This document shows positions 18,603-25,848 of a DNA stretch of 64,000 nucleotides, piece by piece. The stretch's first letter is position 1. Every line of letters begins with the position of its first letter. The position numbers were made by a program, and so were the translations under genes. Origin of the DNA: Burkholderia sp. 9120 (GTDB lineage: Bacteria; Pseudomonadota; Gammaproteobacteria; Burkholderiales; Burkholderiaceae); assembly GCF_000745015.1 (NCBI RefSeq), contig NZ_JQNA01000002.1, positions 1,860,001 to 1,924,000 of the forward strand. Direction: 5' to 3'. A model generated the notes under the pieces. It searched no databases and had not been told where the DNA came from. It was given only the letters and a program-made list of their open reading frames with translations.

Positions 18603-18692
18603 TATTATGGAAGGTTGCAGTGCGCGCTTCAGGTATCCTAGCCCTGAAAACAAGAGCTATTGTCCACACTCGGGTGATCACCTTCGATAACC
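18603..18692. repeat. RIT right end: paired inverted recombinase sites
   Basis: The inner site TATTATGGAAGGTTGCAG (18603-18620) and the outer site GATCACCTTCGATAACC (18676-18692) mirror the arrangement of the left end: inner site pointing outwards, outer site pointing inwards. Confidence 0.6.
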
Positions 18693-18734
18693 GAAAAGTG
18701 TCGATAGCGGCGTTTATAGAATCATTTCTATAAC

Positions 18735-18935
18735 CGCCGTGGCTGGTTGTTCTCCGACACTGTCGGAGGCGCGAACGGGAGTGCGAACCTGTATTCGCTC
18801 GTCGAAACGTGCCGCGCTAACCGCATCGACCCCTACCGTTACCTCCACTGGCTCTTCCAGAAACTTCCGCTTGCCACGACCGTCGAGGACTGCGACGCGT
18901 TGTTGCCCTGGAAGATGCCCGCCGACTTCCGCTGA
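18735..18935 (+). pseudogene. IS66-family transposase, C-terminal scrap
   Basis: Plus-strand reading gives RGWLFSDTVGGANGSANLYS, then LVETCRANRIDPYRYLHWLFQ and LPWKMPADFR before a stop. This is the conserved C-terminal end of IS66 (TnpC) transposases. Only about 65 residues remain, directly outside the RIT right end, so the RIT insertion or a nearby deletion probably removed the rest. No other IS66 genes are present. Confidence 0.85.
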
Positions 18936-19087
18936 GCCTCCTCTGCCACACCTCAGAGTTTGACGCTACCACTCTGAGAGGCGTGAATTAAAGATCGCAT
19001 ACATTTGAGATGCGCGTGTACGTTCCAAAAGCAAAGCGCGCAGCGTTCCCGGTCATCGGCACCGCGTCGATCGCCATAACGCGTGGT

Positions 19088-19363
19088 TCAGCGGCCGCTA
19101 TGGGTGCCCGCATCGCCGCCGTTGCTATAGGCCTTCGCTATTTCGGATTTCATCTCTTTGTACTCGTCCAGCGCCACCTCTCCTCGGGCATACCGCTCGT
19201 TCAGAATATCGAGAGCCTCTTTCCGTATCTGCAGCCCAAAGTTTCGATGAGCACGATAGGTATAACCCCAGTTTCCGAAGCTTGAAAAAATCAGAACGAT
19301 CACGGCGAACCATAGAAACCAGCCCCAACCGGAATACCAGTCGTTCCAGTAATAATGTGCCAT
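19088..19363 (-). CDS. Membrane-anchored SHOCT-domain protein A
   Basis: This is a 91-residue protein with one aromatic-rich membrane segment (WGWFLWFAVIVLIFSSFGNWGY, about residues 13-35) and a C-terminal SHOCT motif (EALDILNERYARGEVALDEYKEMKSEI). SHOCT domains are short helical modules thought to mediate oligomerisation or association with partners; no enzyme activity is known. The start at 19363 is set by GGGAGG seven bases before ATG. A paralogue lies at 37490-37726 with nearly identical first 40 residues, and both have a TGTCC-N6-GGACA palindrome in their upstream region. A stress-related membrane role is an inference from the neighbourhood. Confidence 0.85.
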   Translation of the reverse strand: MAHYYWNDWYSGWGWFLWFAVIVLIFSSFGNWGYTYRAHRNFGLQIRKEALDILNERYARGEVALDEYKEMKSEIAKAYSNGGDAGTHSGR

Positions 19364-19761
19364 TTGAACCTCCCAATTTTTCAAGTATTGAATCTGTCGC
19401 CAGAGTGAGGAAGTCCTCTTCGTCACCGACGCCTGAACCGCTGATCACTTCGCATGGACTCATTTGCGGTTCGGTTTTCCGGTCGCATGGCAATACTTCG
19501 TCAGACCGCGACCTCGCGAATGTCAACACATCCTGGTAGCGCATGTGTGCGAGCTAGCCAGGAGCACAAATAGTGTGCCGTCTTCACTCCAAAGATCGGT
19601 TCTTCGCTACACCATCGGACGGTAGCGCCGTAACCCGACCCGCTGCTAGCGGACTACAGCCGTGCATGGTCGAGGCCGGCATCGCACCCTTGACACGATG
19701 CTATGCGCTCTCGGCGGTGTGTTCTGTCCAGTACCGGACACTTCGTCGCGGCAGGATGCGT
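19364..19761. other. Upstream region of SHOCT gene A
   Basis: This 398-base stretch has no supported gene. It contains the palindrome at 19725-19740 and separates the gene from tpiA. I see no other convincing signal. Confidence 0.4.
19725..19740. promoter_or_regulatory. TGTCC-N6-GGACA palindrome upstream of SHOCT gene A
   Basis: The palindrome TGTCCAGTACCGGACA lies 362 bases before the SHOCT A start and 21 bases after the tpiA stop. The same GTTCTGTCCA-x-TACCGGACA string occurs upstream of SHOCT gene B. The symmetry and spacing suggest a dimeric activator or repressor site. Confidence 0.45.
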
Positions 19762-20511
19762 TCAAGGGCAGTGTGGAACACCGTCAATAATCTCGAGGAA
19801 ATCTGCGGCCCTCAGGCTTGCACCACCAATCAGCGCGCCGTTGACCTCTGGAAGTGCGAGAATCGCCCGTGCGTTGGCGGGTTTGACGGAGCCGCCGTAA
19901 AGGATGCGTACCTCCTTCCCTTGCTCGCCCAGGTGCTCGACCAGACACCATCGGATGTGCGCGTGCATCTCCGTGATCTGCGACGCTGTCGGCACCTGGC
20001 CGCTTCCAATCGCCCAGAGCGGCTCATACGCGACTGCATTGTGGAGCGAGACCATATGCTGAGGCACGCTACCCGAAATCTGAGTCCCGCATACAGATAG
20101 TGCGCTCCCCCCCTCGCGTTGCGATTTAGTCTCGCCGACACAAACAATTGTTAGGAGCCCGGCGCGCCATGCAGCTTTAGCTTTCTCTGCCACCATCGCA
20201 TCGGTCTCCCCATGATCCCGCCGCCGCTCCGAATGTCCCACGATGACGGTACTCGCGCCCGCGTCTTTGAGCATCTCGGCGCTAATATCCCCTGTGAACG
20301 CCCCCGAAATCTTGCTATGGCAATTCTGTCCTCCAATTGCGATGCGCCCAGCCACCTGCTCTGCCGCGCGTGCGATTAGCGTGGCCGGCGGGCAAATCAG
20401 AATGTCCGCGTGTGGAGGCGTCGCGCTCACCGATGCTGCAACAGTATCGATCTCGACCAGTTGTGACAGAAGACCATTCATCTTCCAGTTTCCGGCAATC
20501 AAAGCGCGCAT
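19762..20511 (-). CDS. tpiA: Triosephosphate isomerase
   Basis: This 249-residue enzyme interconverts dihydroxyacetone phosphate and glyceraldehyde 3-phosphate. The fingerprints are GNWKMN with the catalytic lysine at residue 10, IVGHSERR with histidine near 94, AYEPLWAIGSGQVPT with the catalytic glutamate near 165, and the phosphate loop YGGSVKPANA. The start at 20511 follows GAGGAAGAC and gives the standard N-terminus; the longer frame upstream is not supported. Loop residues appear intact, although the order GETDAMVAEKAKAA is slightly unusual. It is read with a histidine phosphatase and a broken aldolase, so it is a second copy dedicated to the island rather than the housekeeping gene. Confidence 0.93.
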   Translation of the reverse strand: MRALIAGNWKMNGLLSQLVEIDTVAASVSATPPHADILICPPATLIARAAEQVAGRIAIGGQNCHSKISGAFTGDISAEMLKDAGASTVIVGHSERRRDHGETDAMVAEKAKAAWRAGLLTIVCVGETKSQREGGSALSVCGTQISGSVPQHMVSLHNAVAYEPLWAIGSGQVPTASQITEMHAHIRWCLVEHLGEQGKEVRILYGGSVKPANARAILALPEVNGALIGGASLRAADFLEIIDGVPHCP

Positions 20512-20736
20512 GTCTTCCTCACATTGGCTGGTTGACCACCCATCACGCTGCGGCTGGCTCACTGACTCGAACACCGCCATCGGCTTGTTTACAATCAGCC
20601 GGACTTTCAATCAATCAGTCATCCTGGTGTCGCAAGCTCGAATCACAGACTTCGTGATCGCCTGAAACCAAAGGGCACTCGCTGCAGTTGCCGTAGCTTC
20701 GAAAACGTACGCGGCGCGAGTGATCCTGGTCGCAAA

Positions 20737-21363
20737 TCACACGATCGAGGTATGCTCCTGAGGGTCGAACCAGAATCGCGACGACGTGGCATTCCACAGT
20801 TCGATGACGCGAATATCGGGATGGCTGGGCTCATGACCGAGAATGCTTACCGACGCCGGATGCAACGGGAAATGCTGCCCATCCATCAATGGGAGCCCGA
20901 TCCATCGGGCTGCGATGACTGCGCCAAACTGGCCATGCGTAAAGAGCGCGATGTTGCCGTGCATCGAGCACAGACGTGTGATCAGCCTGTCGGCGCGCGC
21001 AGAGACTTCTGTGGGCGCTTCACCGCCTGGAACTCCGTCCCGCCAAACATTCCAGTCTGGGCGCATCTTCCTGATGTCGGAGGACCGCCGGCCTTCGTAG
21101 TCGCCATAGTCCCACTCCGCCAGATCAGCTTCAATCTCGCTCACCTGCCCGAGGCCGGCCAGCTCGCAAGTCTGCCGGGCACGCAGTCGCGGACTGACGA
21201 AAACACGTCCGAACCGGATCTTCCTCAGAAGCGGCGCGAGTTCACGCGCCCCGTTCTCGCCGTCTGCAGTCAAGGGGAGATCAGTGCGTCCGGTGTGCTG
21301 CCCGCTGATAGACCAGGCGGTCTCGCCATGCCGAACTAGATACGCCTGCAGTAATTGGCTCAT
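20737..21363 (-). CDS. Histidine phosphatase (phosphoglycerate mutase-like)
   Basis: This 208-residue histidine phosphatase has the nucleophile motif LVRHGETAW (H12) and a second histidine in FTHGQFGAV near residue 143. RLRARQTCELAGL and EWDYGDYEGRR match the phosphoglycerate mutase/SixA-type branch. The reaction could be a phosphoglycerate mutase or a sugar-phosphate phosphatase; sequence alone does not decide it. Its ATG overlaps the stop of the aldolase frame by four bases (ATGA), so it was translated with the aldolase. Aldolase, phosphatase and TPI in one row suggest a glycolytic or carbon-storage side module. Confidence 0.85.
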   Translation of the reverse strand: MSQLLQAYLVRHGETAWSISGQHTGRTDLPLTADGENGARELAPLLRKIRFGRVFVSPRLRARQTCELAGLGQVSEIEADLAEWDYGDYEGRRSSDIRKMRPDWNVWRDGVPGGEAPTEVSARADRLITRLCSMHGNIALFTHGQFGAVIAARWIGLPLMDGQHFPLHPASVSILGHEPSHPDIRVIELWNATSSRFWFDPQEHTSIV

Positions 21364-22215
21364 GGCGCCTCCGTCACTGCGCTATATTCGCCGCGGAGCG
21401 CGGCGTGATTGCACCGCGCACAATGCAACAATGCTTCCTGGGCCGCGCCCCAATTCGCCACCGCGGCTGGCACAGTTCGCTGCAGGCATAGAACTGAGGC
21501 ATCTGCCACTTCGTCCAATGTCTCCTGTATCGCACAGGCTAACCCGGGAAGAACCATATTTGGCTTCAGTCTCATCCCCTCCAGCATCACGCCTTGCGAG
21601 TTGAGTTCGTTGAACACGTTGCGCAGCTCTGTGACCTCGCCGCATCGATACAGGGAATGAGAGCCGTCCATCAGCACCTTGGGTTCCACGACGGGTACCA
21701 GGCCAGCTTCCTGGCAAAGAGCAGAATAGCGAGCCAGCGCGTGGGCGTTGGCATCCATGTACCCCCGGCTCGGAACGCCTTCGGCTACGGTTATAACTGC
21801 CCGCCACTTGGCAAACCGGGCGCCCATCTCGGCATATTCACGTAGGCACTCGCGCAATCCATCGAGGCCTTCTGTGATTCTTTCCCCGGGATGCCCCGCC
21901 ATGTCCTTCGCACCTAGGTCAACCTTGATACCGGGAATGATGCCCGCATCGATTGCGACGTCCAGGAGGGGGGGTGCCGTGAGTCTTGCGCTGACGTACG
22001 GTCTCGTCGTACAGAATCACGCTGCTCACGCACGTTGCAAGACCCGGTGTGGTCAGAAGCAACTCACGATATGCGCGCCGCACCCCTTCGGTCTGCGGGA
22101 TCCCCAATCCGAAAAATCGCCTGTTGCAGGTTGACGTGCTTTCATCCATCGCAAGCAGGCCCTTGTGGCCGGCGACCAAAGCATTTGCGGTGTCCACGAC
22201 TTCTTGTGCCTTCAT
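21360..22215 (-). pseudogene. fbaB: Class I fructose-bisphosphate aldolase, frameshifted and internally deleted
   Basis: The first half begins at 22215 (MKAQEVVDTANALVAGHKG, LLAMDESTSTCNRRF, LGIPQTEGVRRAYREL) behind GGAG. At a run of seven C (minus strand, 21974-21968) the frame shifts by one base. Six C would restore DAGIIPGIKVDLGAKDMAG and the rest. The second half (GLDGLRECLREY, FAKWRAVITVAEG, SHSLYRCGEVTE, GMRLKPNMVLPG) is intact, but after RTVPAAV about 45 codons are missing and the text resumes at ANWGAAQEALLHCARCN. The deleted part normally contains the LSGGQS phosphate-binding segment, so even a slippage product would probably be inactive. The homopolymer may instead be an assembly error. 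Confidence 0.85.
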
Positions 22216-22466
22216 CTGATCCTGCTCCACATCGATTACCGGACGTCCGGGACCTCGCGGCAAACCGTACGCCGGCAGATGCACATCCCAAAGCCCAGCA
22301 CACAAGCATGACGGTCATGCGCGATCTGGTGCCGGCTCGATCCAATAGCGACTAACTGAGAAAAGTCCTAGTCGACCGGCCTGATAACGGACTCGGGTTG
22401 TTCCAGGCCAGCGGAGCCCTCACACGCATATTAATGAGGAATCTCGAGGCAACGGTCGATGTCGGA

Positions 22467-22514
22467 ATGATAGCTGCGTGCGACGTGTGAGCGACAGGCT
22501 CGGAAACTACTCGG
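22467..22514 (-). promoter_or_regulatory. FixJ-like promoter 3 (aldolase)
   Basis: On the minus strand CCGAGTAGTTTCCGA (22514-22500) is followed after 27 nt by TATCAT (22472-22467). The predicted RNA start is near 22460, 245 bases before the aldolase ATG. The site lies downstream of the arcC relic. Confidence 0.66.
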
Positions 22515-22549
22515 CACCTCCTCCATCGTCATCAAATTAGCGGAGGCGC

Positions 22550-22839
22550 GGTGGCCCGCAAACCGGTTGCCCAGCTCCAGTCCGATCATGCCCTCAGTTT
22601 CCGCATCCAGCAGGTCGAGAGGAAAGCGCTCAGCTTCAGGCGCGGCCATGCCTTACGACGCGAGCAGCCCAACTTGTGGCCGATTACCGTGGACAATCAC
22701 GAGATTGCCTCCGGTCGCTGCCTTCGACAGTTGTGTGGTGGCAGGCAGAATGTGTTGTTGTATCGCGCGTAGGCGCTCACTCGGTCACCACGTCTGAGCA
22801 AGACATTCCCCCAGGGGCCACAACGATGAGCATCGTCAT
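22550..22839 (-). pseudogene. arcC: Carbamate kinase relic
   Basis: Minus-strand reading starts MTMLIVVAPGG, like the LIVVALGGNAL of carbamate kinase, then is out of frame for about 40 bases. It resumes as LSKAATGGNLVIVHGNRPQVGLL, has a stop, and continues as FPLDLLDAETEGMIGLELGN, matching the usual PQVGLL...PLDVLGAETEGMIG blocks. Only the first ~100 residues remain, with at least one frameshift and two stops. It would have made ATP from carbamoyl phosphate in the arginine deiminase pathway. Confidence 0.78.
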
Positions 22840-22844
22840 CTCCT

Positions 22845-22990
<146 letters not shown>

Positions 22991-23009
22991 AGGTGCGACC
23001 GAAGCGTAG

Positions 23010-23102
23010 GCCGGATCGACAGGTGTCTAACCGACGGCCATTCGTGTTACTCCAAATCATAGGATCGCGCACGCGGAAGCAACAGGTTCGGAAATTACTC
23101 AG
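23010..23102. repeat. 90-bp dispersed repeat, copy 1
   Basis: This stretch matches 52376-52465 over about 90 bases with scattered differences, including GTTACTC, AATCATAG, GCAACAGGTTCGG and TACTCAG at matching spacing. It contains the FixJ-like promoter 4. Confidence 0.65.
23056..23102 (-). promoter_or_regulatory. FixJ-like promoter 4 (arc relic)
   Basis: On the minus strand CTGAGTAATTTCCGA (23102-23088, one change) is followed after 26 nt by TATGAT (23061-23056). It reads into the arcB/arcC relics about 60 bases further on, so it was probably the arc promoter before the deletion. Confidence 0.64.
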
Positions 23103-23221
23103 ATGTGTCGAAATCCATCTCTTCCGGCGACGCCGGAATGGACCTGATGAGAAAAGCGATGCGCGCGTTCGAGGATCTATCAAGCCGACACGCCGGACAG
23201 AGTCGAGCCGGGCTCTCCATT

Positions 23222-23236
23222 CGTCCGCTACCGGAC
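23222..23236. promoter_or_regulatory. GTCC-N6-GGAC palindrome upstream of ornithine decarboxylase
   Basis: GTCCGCTACCGGACA lies about 132 bases before the decarboxylase ATG. It matches the two SHOCT-gene palindromes in arm sequence and spacer length, with TACCGGACA shared. Confidence 0.4.
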
Positions 23237-23367
23237 AGACGAGAAACGACTGACCGGATTAAAGGTGCAACAGATCGGCCAATTAAGTCGTCGCGAACGC
23301 TTCGCCATTCCATCCTGTCTACAGCCGCGCTTTGGCAGACCAATCCAATTTCCCGGAGATCTCCGAT

Positions 23368-25734
23368 ATGGCAGTCCCCTACAACCAGCTATTCCATGTT
23401 CTGCTGTACAGCCCGGTCTTCGCGACAGCGCCCCAAAGCAACGAGGCCCGTCTGATGCAGGGGCTCCTCGACGCCTTGTCCGGCTATGACTTCCGCACTG
23501 ACGTCTGCCCCACCGTCAGCGGCGCGAAGGTAGCCGCTGAAAGCGATATGGCAATCGGCTGCTTCCTGCTCGCCATCGACGGTCCCAACGAGCTTGAGGT
23601 ACAGGATCTGGTCAACACTATCCGGCAGGATCGCGGACTGGACACGCCGATTTACCTTGTCAGTGAATTGAACGGCGTCGAATCGCTGTCGCTCGCGCCG
23701 CTCGGCGAGGTGACGGGCTACATCTATCTCGACAATGAAACGCCCGGCTTCACGGCGAAGCAGGTGATTTTCGCGCTTGAGCGCTATGCGGCGAGCCTTA
23801 AACCGCCATTCTTCGGCACCCTGATGGACTACGACTACGAAGGCAACCAGATGTGGACTTGCCCCGGCCACCAGGGCGGCACGTTCTACCGCCGCAGCCC
23901 TGCCGGGCGACTGTTTGTCGAGCATCTGGGCGATGCAGTCTTCCGTAACGATATTGATAACTCCGTGCCCGAGCTCGGCGATCTGCTCACCCACGTGGGG
24001 GCGGCACTGGCCGCCGAGAAAGAGGCCGCAAAGGTCTTCGGCGCCGAGCGCACCTATTTCATCCTCAACGGCACCTCGACATCAAACAAGGTCGTCACGG
24101 CCGCCTTACTCAAGCGCGGTGATCTCGTCCTGTTCGACCGCAACAATCACAAGTCCAACCACCATGGCGCACTCCTCCTTGCCGGTGCGATTCCCATCTA
24201 TGTAGAGACCGACCGGAATCCGCAGGGGTTGATTGGCCCGATCGACTACGAGGCCCTGGACGAAACCAGGTTGCGCGAGCAGATTCGCACGCACCCGCTC
24301 ATCACGGACAAGGAAGCGTGGCTGCGCGAGCGGCCATTCCGGCTCGCAATCATCGAGCAGTGCAGCTATGACGGGACGATCTACAACGCCACGAGCCTCA
24401 TCGAACGTATAGGCCACCTGTGCGACTACGTCCATTTCGACGAGGCGTGGGCGGGTTTCATGAAGTTCCACCCGCTGTTCGCGGGGCACTTTGCCATGGG
24501 CATCGAACATCTCGACGCAAGGAGCCCTGGAATCGTTGCGTGCCAGTCAACCCACAAACAGCTCGCCGGATTTTCGCAGGCCTCGCAGATTCACATCAAG
24601 GATCAACACATCAAGGGGCAGTCACGACGCACGGAGCACCGGCGCTTTAACGAGATGTTCATGCTGCATTGTTCGACCTCACCGTTCTATCCGTTGTTTG
24701 CGAGTCTCGATGTCGACGCCCACATGCACAAGGGACGAAATGGACTGGTGCTTTGGGGCGACGCGATACGGATCGGCATCGAGACCCGCAAGAAGCTGCG
24801 TGTACTCAAGTCAAGGTTCATAGACGCGTCAACGGATGAACGTACTGCATGGTTCTTCGATCCGTTCGTGCCCGATGTCGTGACCCTTGTGGGTTCGAAT
24901 GTGAGCCCCGATCTCGAGAGCGTACCGTGGGAGGAGATCCCAACCGATGTGCTGGCGCGCGAGCAGGCCTGCTGGGCACTCGCGCCCGGGGCTCGCTGGC
25001 ACGGTTTCCGCCATGCCGCGCCCAACTGGGCGATCACCGATCCCAACAAGCTGACACTGATCACCCCCGGATTCGATCGGCAGACCGGCAAGTACAGCAA
25101 GTTCGGCATACCCGCCACGCTGCTCGCCGCGTACCTTCGGGAGCACAACATCGTGGCGGAGAAGTGCGATCTCACCAGCATCCTGTTCCTGCTGACACCG
25201 GCGGTCGAACCTGGCAAGAGCGCTTCCCTGATCTCTCATCTGGTCGGGTTCAAGGCGCTATACGACAGGGACGCTCCGCTTGAGGAGGTTTTGCCGACGA
25301 CGCTTGCGCGTTATCCGGAACGCTATGGCGGCTACTCCCTCCAGCGGCTATGCGATGAGATGCACCAGTTCTATCGCGAACACAACGTCACTGAACTGCA
25401 GCGCCTGTGTTTTCGCAGCGAGCACTTCCCGGAACAGGCGATGTCGGTACAGCAGGCCACCGAGGCGTTCGTGGGAAATCGGGTCGACTATCTGCCGCTC
25501 GCTCAGTGTAAAGGCCGGATCGCGGCTGTGCTGGCGCTGATCTACCCGCCAGGCATCGGCATTGTCGTGCCCGGCGAGCGCTTTGACGAGCGCTCGCAGC
25601 CAATGCTCGACTACTTCCTCGTCTTCGAGGAGGCGTTCAACCGCTTTCCCGGATTTGAGTTTGAAGTGCAGGGTGTCTACGCCGACGATGTCGACGGGAA
25701 GATCGTGCTCCACACCTACGTCGTCAAGGAATAA
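23368..25734 (+). CDS. speC: Inducible-type ornithine decarboxylase
   Basis: This 788-residue PLP enzyme of the Orn/Lys/Arg decarboxylase family should convert ornithine to putrescine, consuming a cytoplasmic proton. An N-terminal wing domain (1-130) precedes the PLP domain: WTCPGHQGGTFYRRSPAGR, GTSTSNKVV, FDRNNHKSNHHGALLLAGA, VHFDEAWAGF and the PLP lysine in STHKQLAGFSQ near residue 396. The NNHKSNHHG signature matches ornithine decarboxylases (SpeC/SpeF) better than AdiA or CadA. The ATG at 23368 has GGAG at the right distance and is preferred over a TTG upstream. The arginine decarboxylase and antiporter that follow support an acid-resistance role. Confidence 0.9.
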   Translation: MAVPYNQLFHVLLYSPVFATAPQSNEARLMQGLLDALSGYDFRTDVCPTVSGAKVAAESDMAIGCFLLAIDGPNELEVQDLVNTIRQDRGLDTPIYLVSELNGVESLSLAPLGEVTGYIYLDNETPGFTAKQVIFALERYAASLKPPFFGTLMDYDYEGNQMWTCPGHQGGTFYRRSPAGRLFVEHLGDAVFRNDIDNSVPELGDLLTHVGAALAAEKEAAKVFGAERTYFILNGTSTSNKVVTAALLKRGDLVLFDRNNHKSNHHGALLLAGAIPIYVETDRNPQGLIGPIDYEALDETRLREQIRTHPLITDKEAWLRERPFRLAIIEQCSYDGTIYNATSLIERIGHLCDYVHFDEAWAGFMKFHPLFAGHFAMGIEHLDARSPGIVACQSTHKQLAGFSQASQIHIKDQHIKGQSRRTEHRRFNEMFMLHCSTSPFYPLFASLDVDAHMHKGRNGLVLWGDAIRIGIETRKKLRVLKSRFIDASTDERTAWFFDPFVPDVVTLVGSNVSPDLESVPWEEIPTDVLAREQACWALAPGARWHGFRHAAPNWAITDPNKLTLITPGFDRQTGKYSKFGIPATLLAAYLREHNIVAEKCDLTSILFLLTPAVEPGKSASLISHLVGFKALYDRDAPLEEVLPTTLARYPERYGGYSLQRLCDEMHQFYREHNVTELQRLCFRSEHFPEQAMSVQQATEAFVGNRVDYLPLAQCKGRIAAVLALIYPPGIGIVVPGERFDERSQPMLDYFLVFEEAFNRFPGFEFEVQGVYADDVDGKIVLHTYVVKE

Positions 25735-25848
25735 GCATGCGCCCCCAACGCACACACGACCCGCGATCTTCCGACGTCTCGTCCACAGCTCAGGAAACAC
25801 CTGGAGGCTGACATTCGCGGCACGTCGGTCAACGCAAAAGGAGCGTTC

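Larger units (their letters stand above)
15224..18692 (-). mobile_element. RIT element (recombinase in trio)
   Basis: Three overlapping tyrosine recombinase genes in one direction, flanked by matching terminal inverted repeats, define a RIT element. The outer repeats are at 15224-15243 (GTAGTTATCGAAGGTTCATC) and 18676-18692 (inverted, GATCACCTTCGATAACC). Each end also has an inner copy in opposite orientation. The boundaries are my reading of these repeats. No target duplication was identified. Confidence 0.8.
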
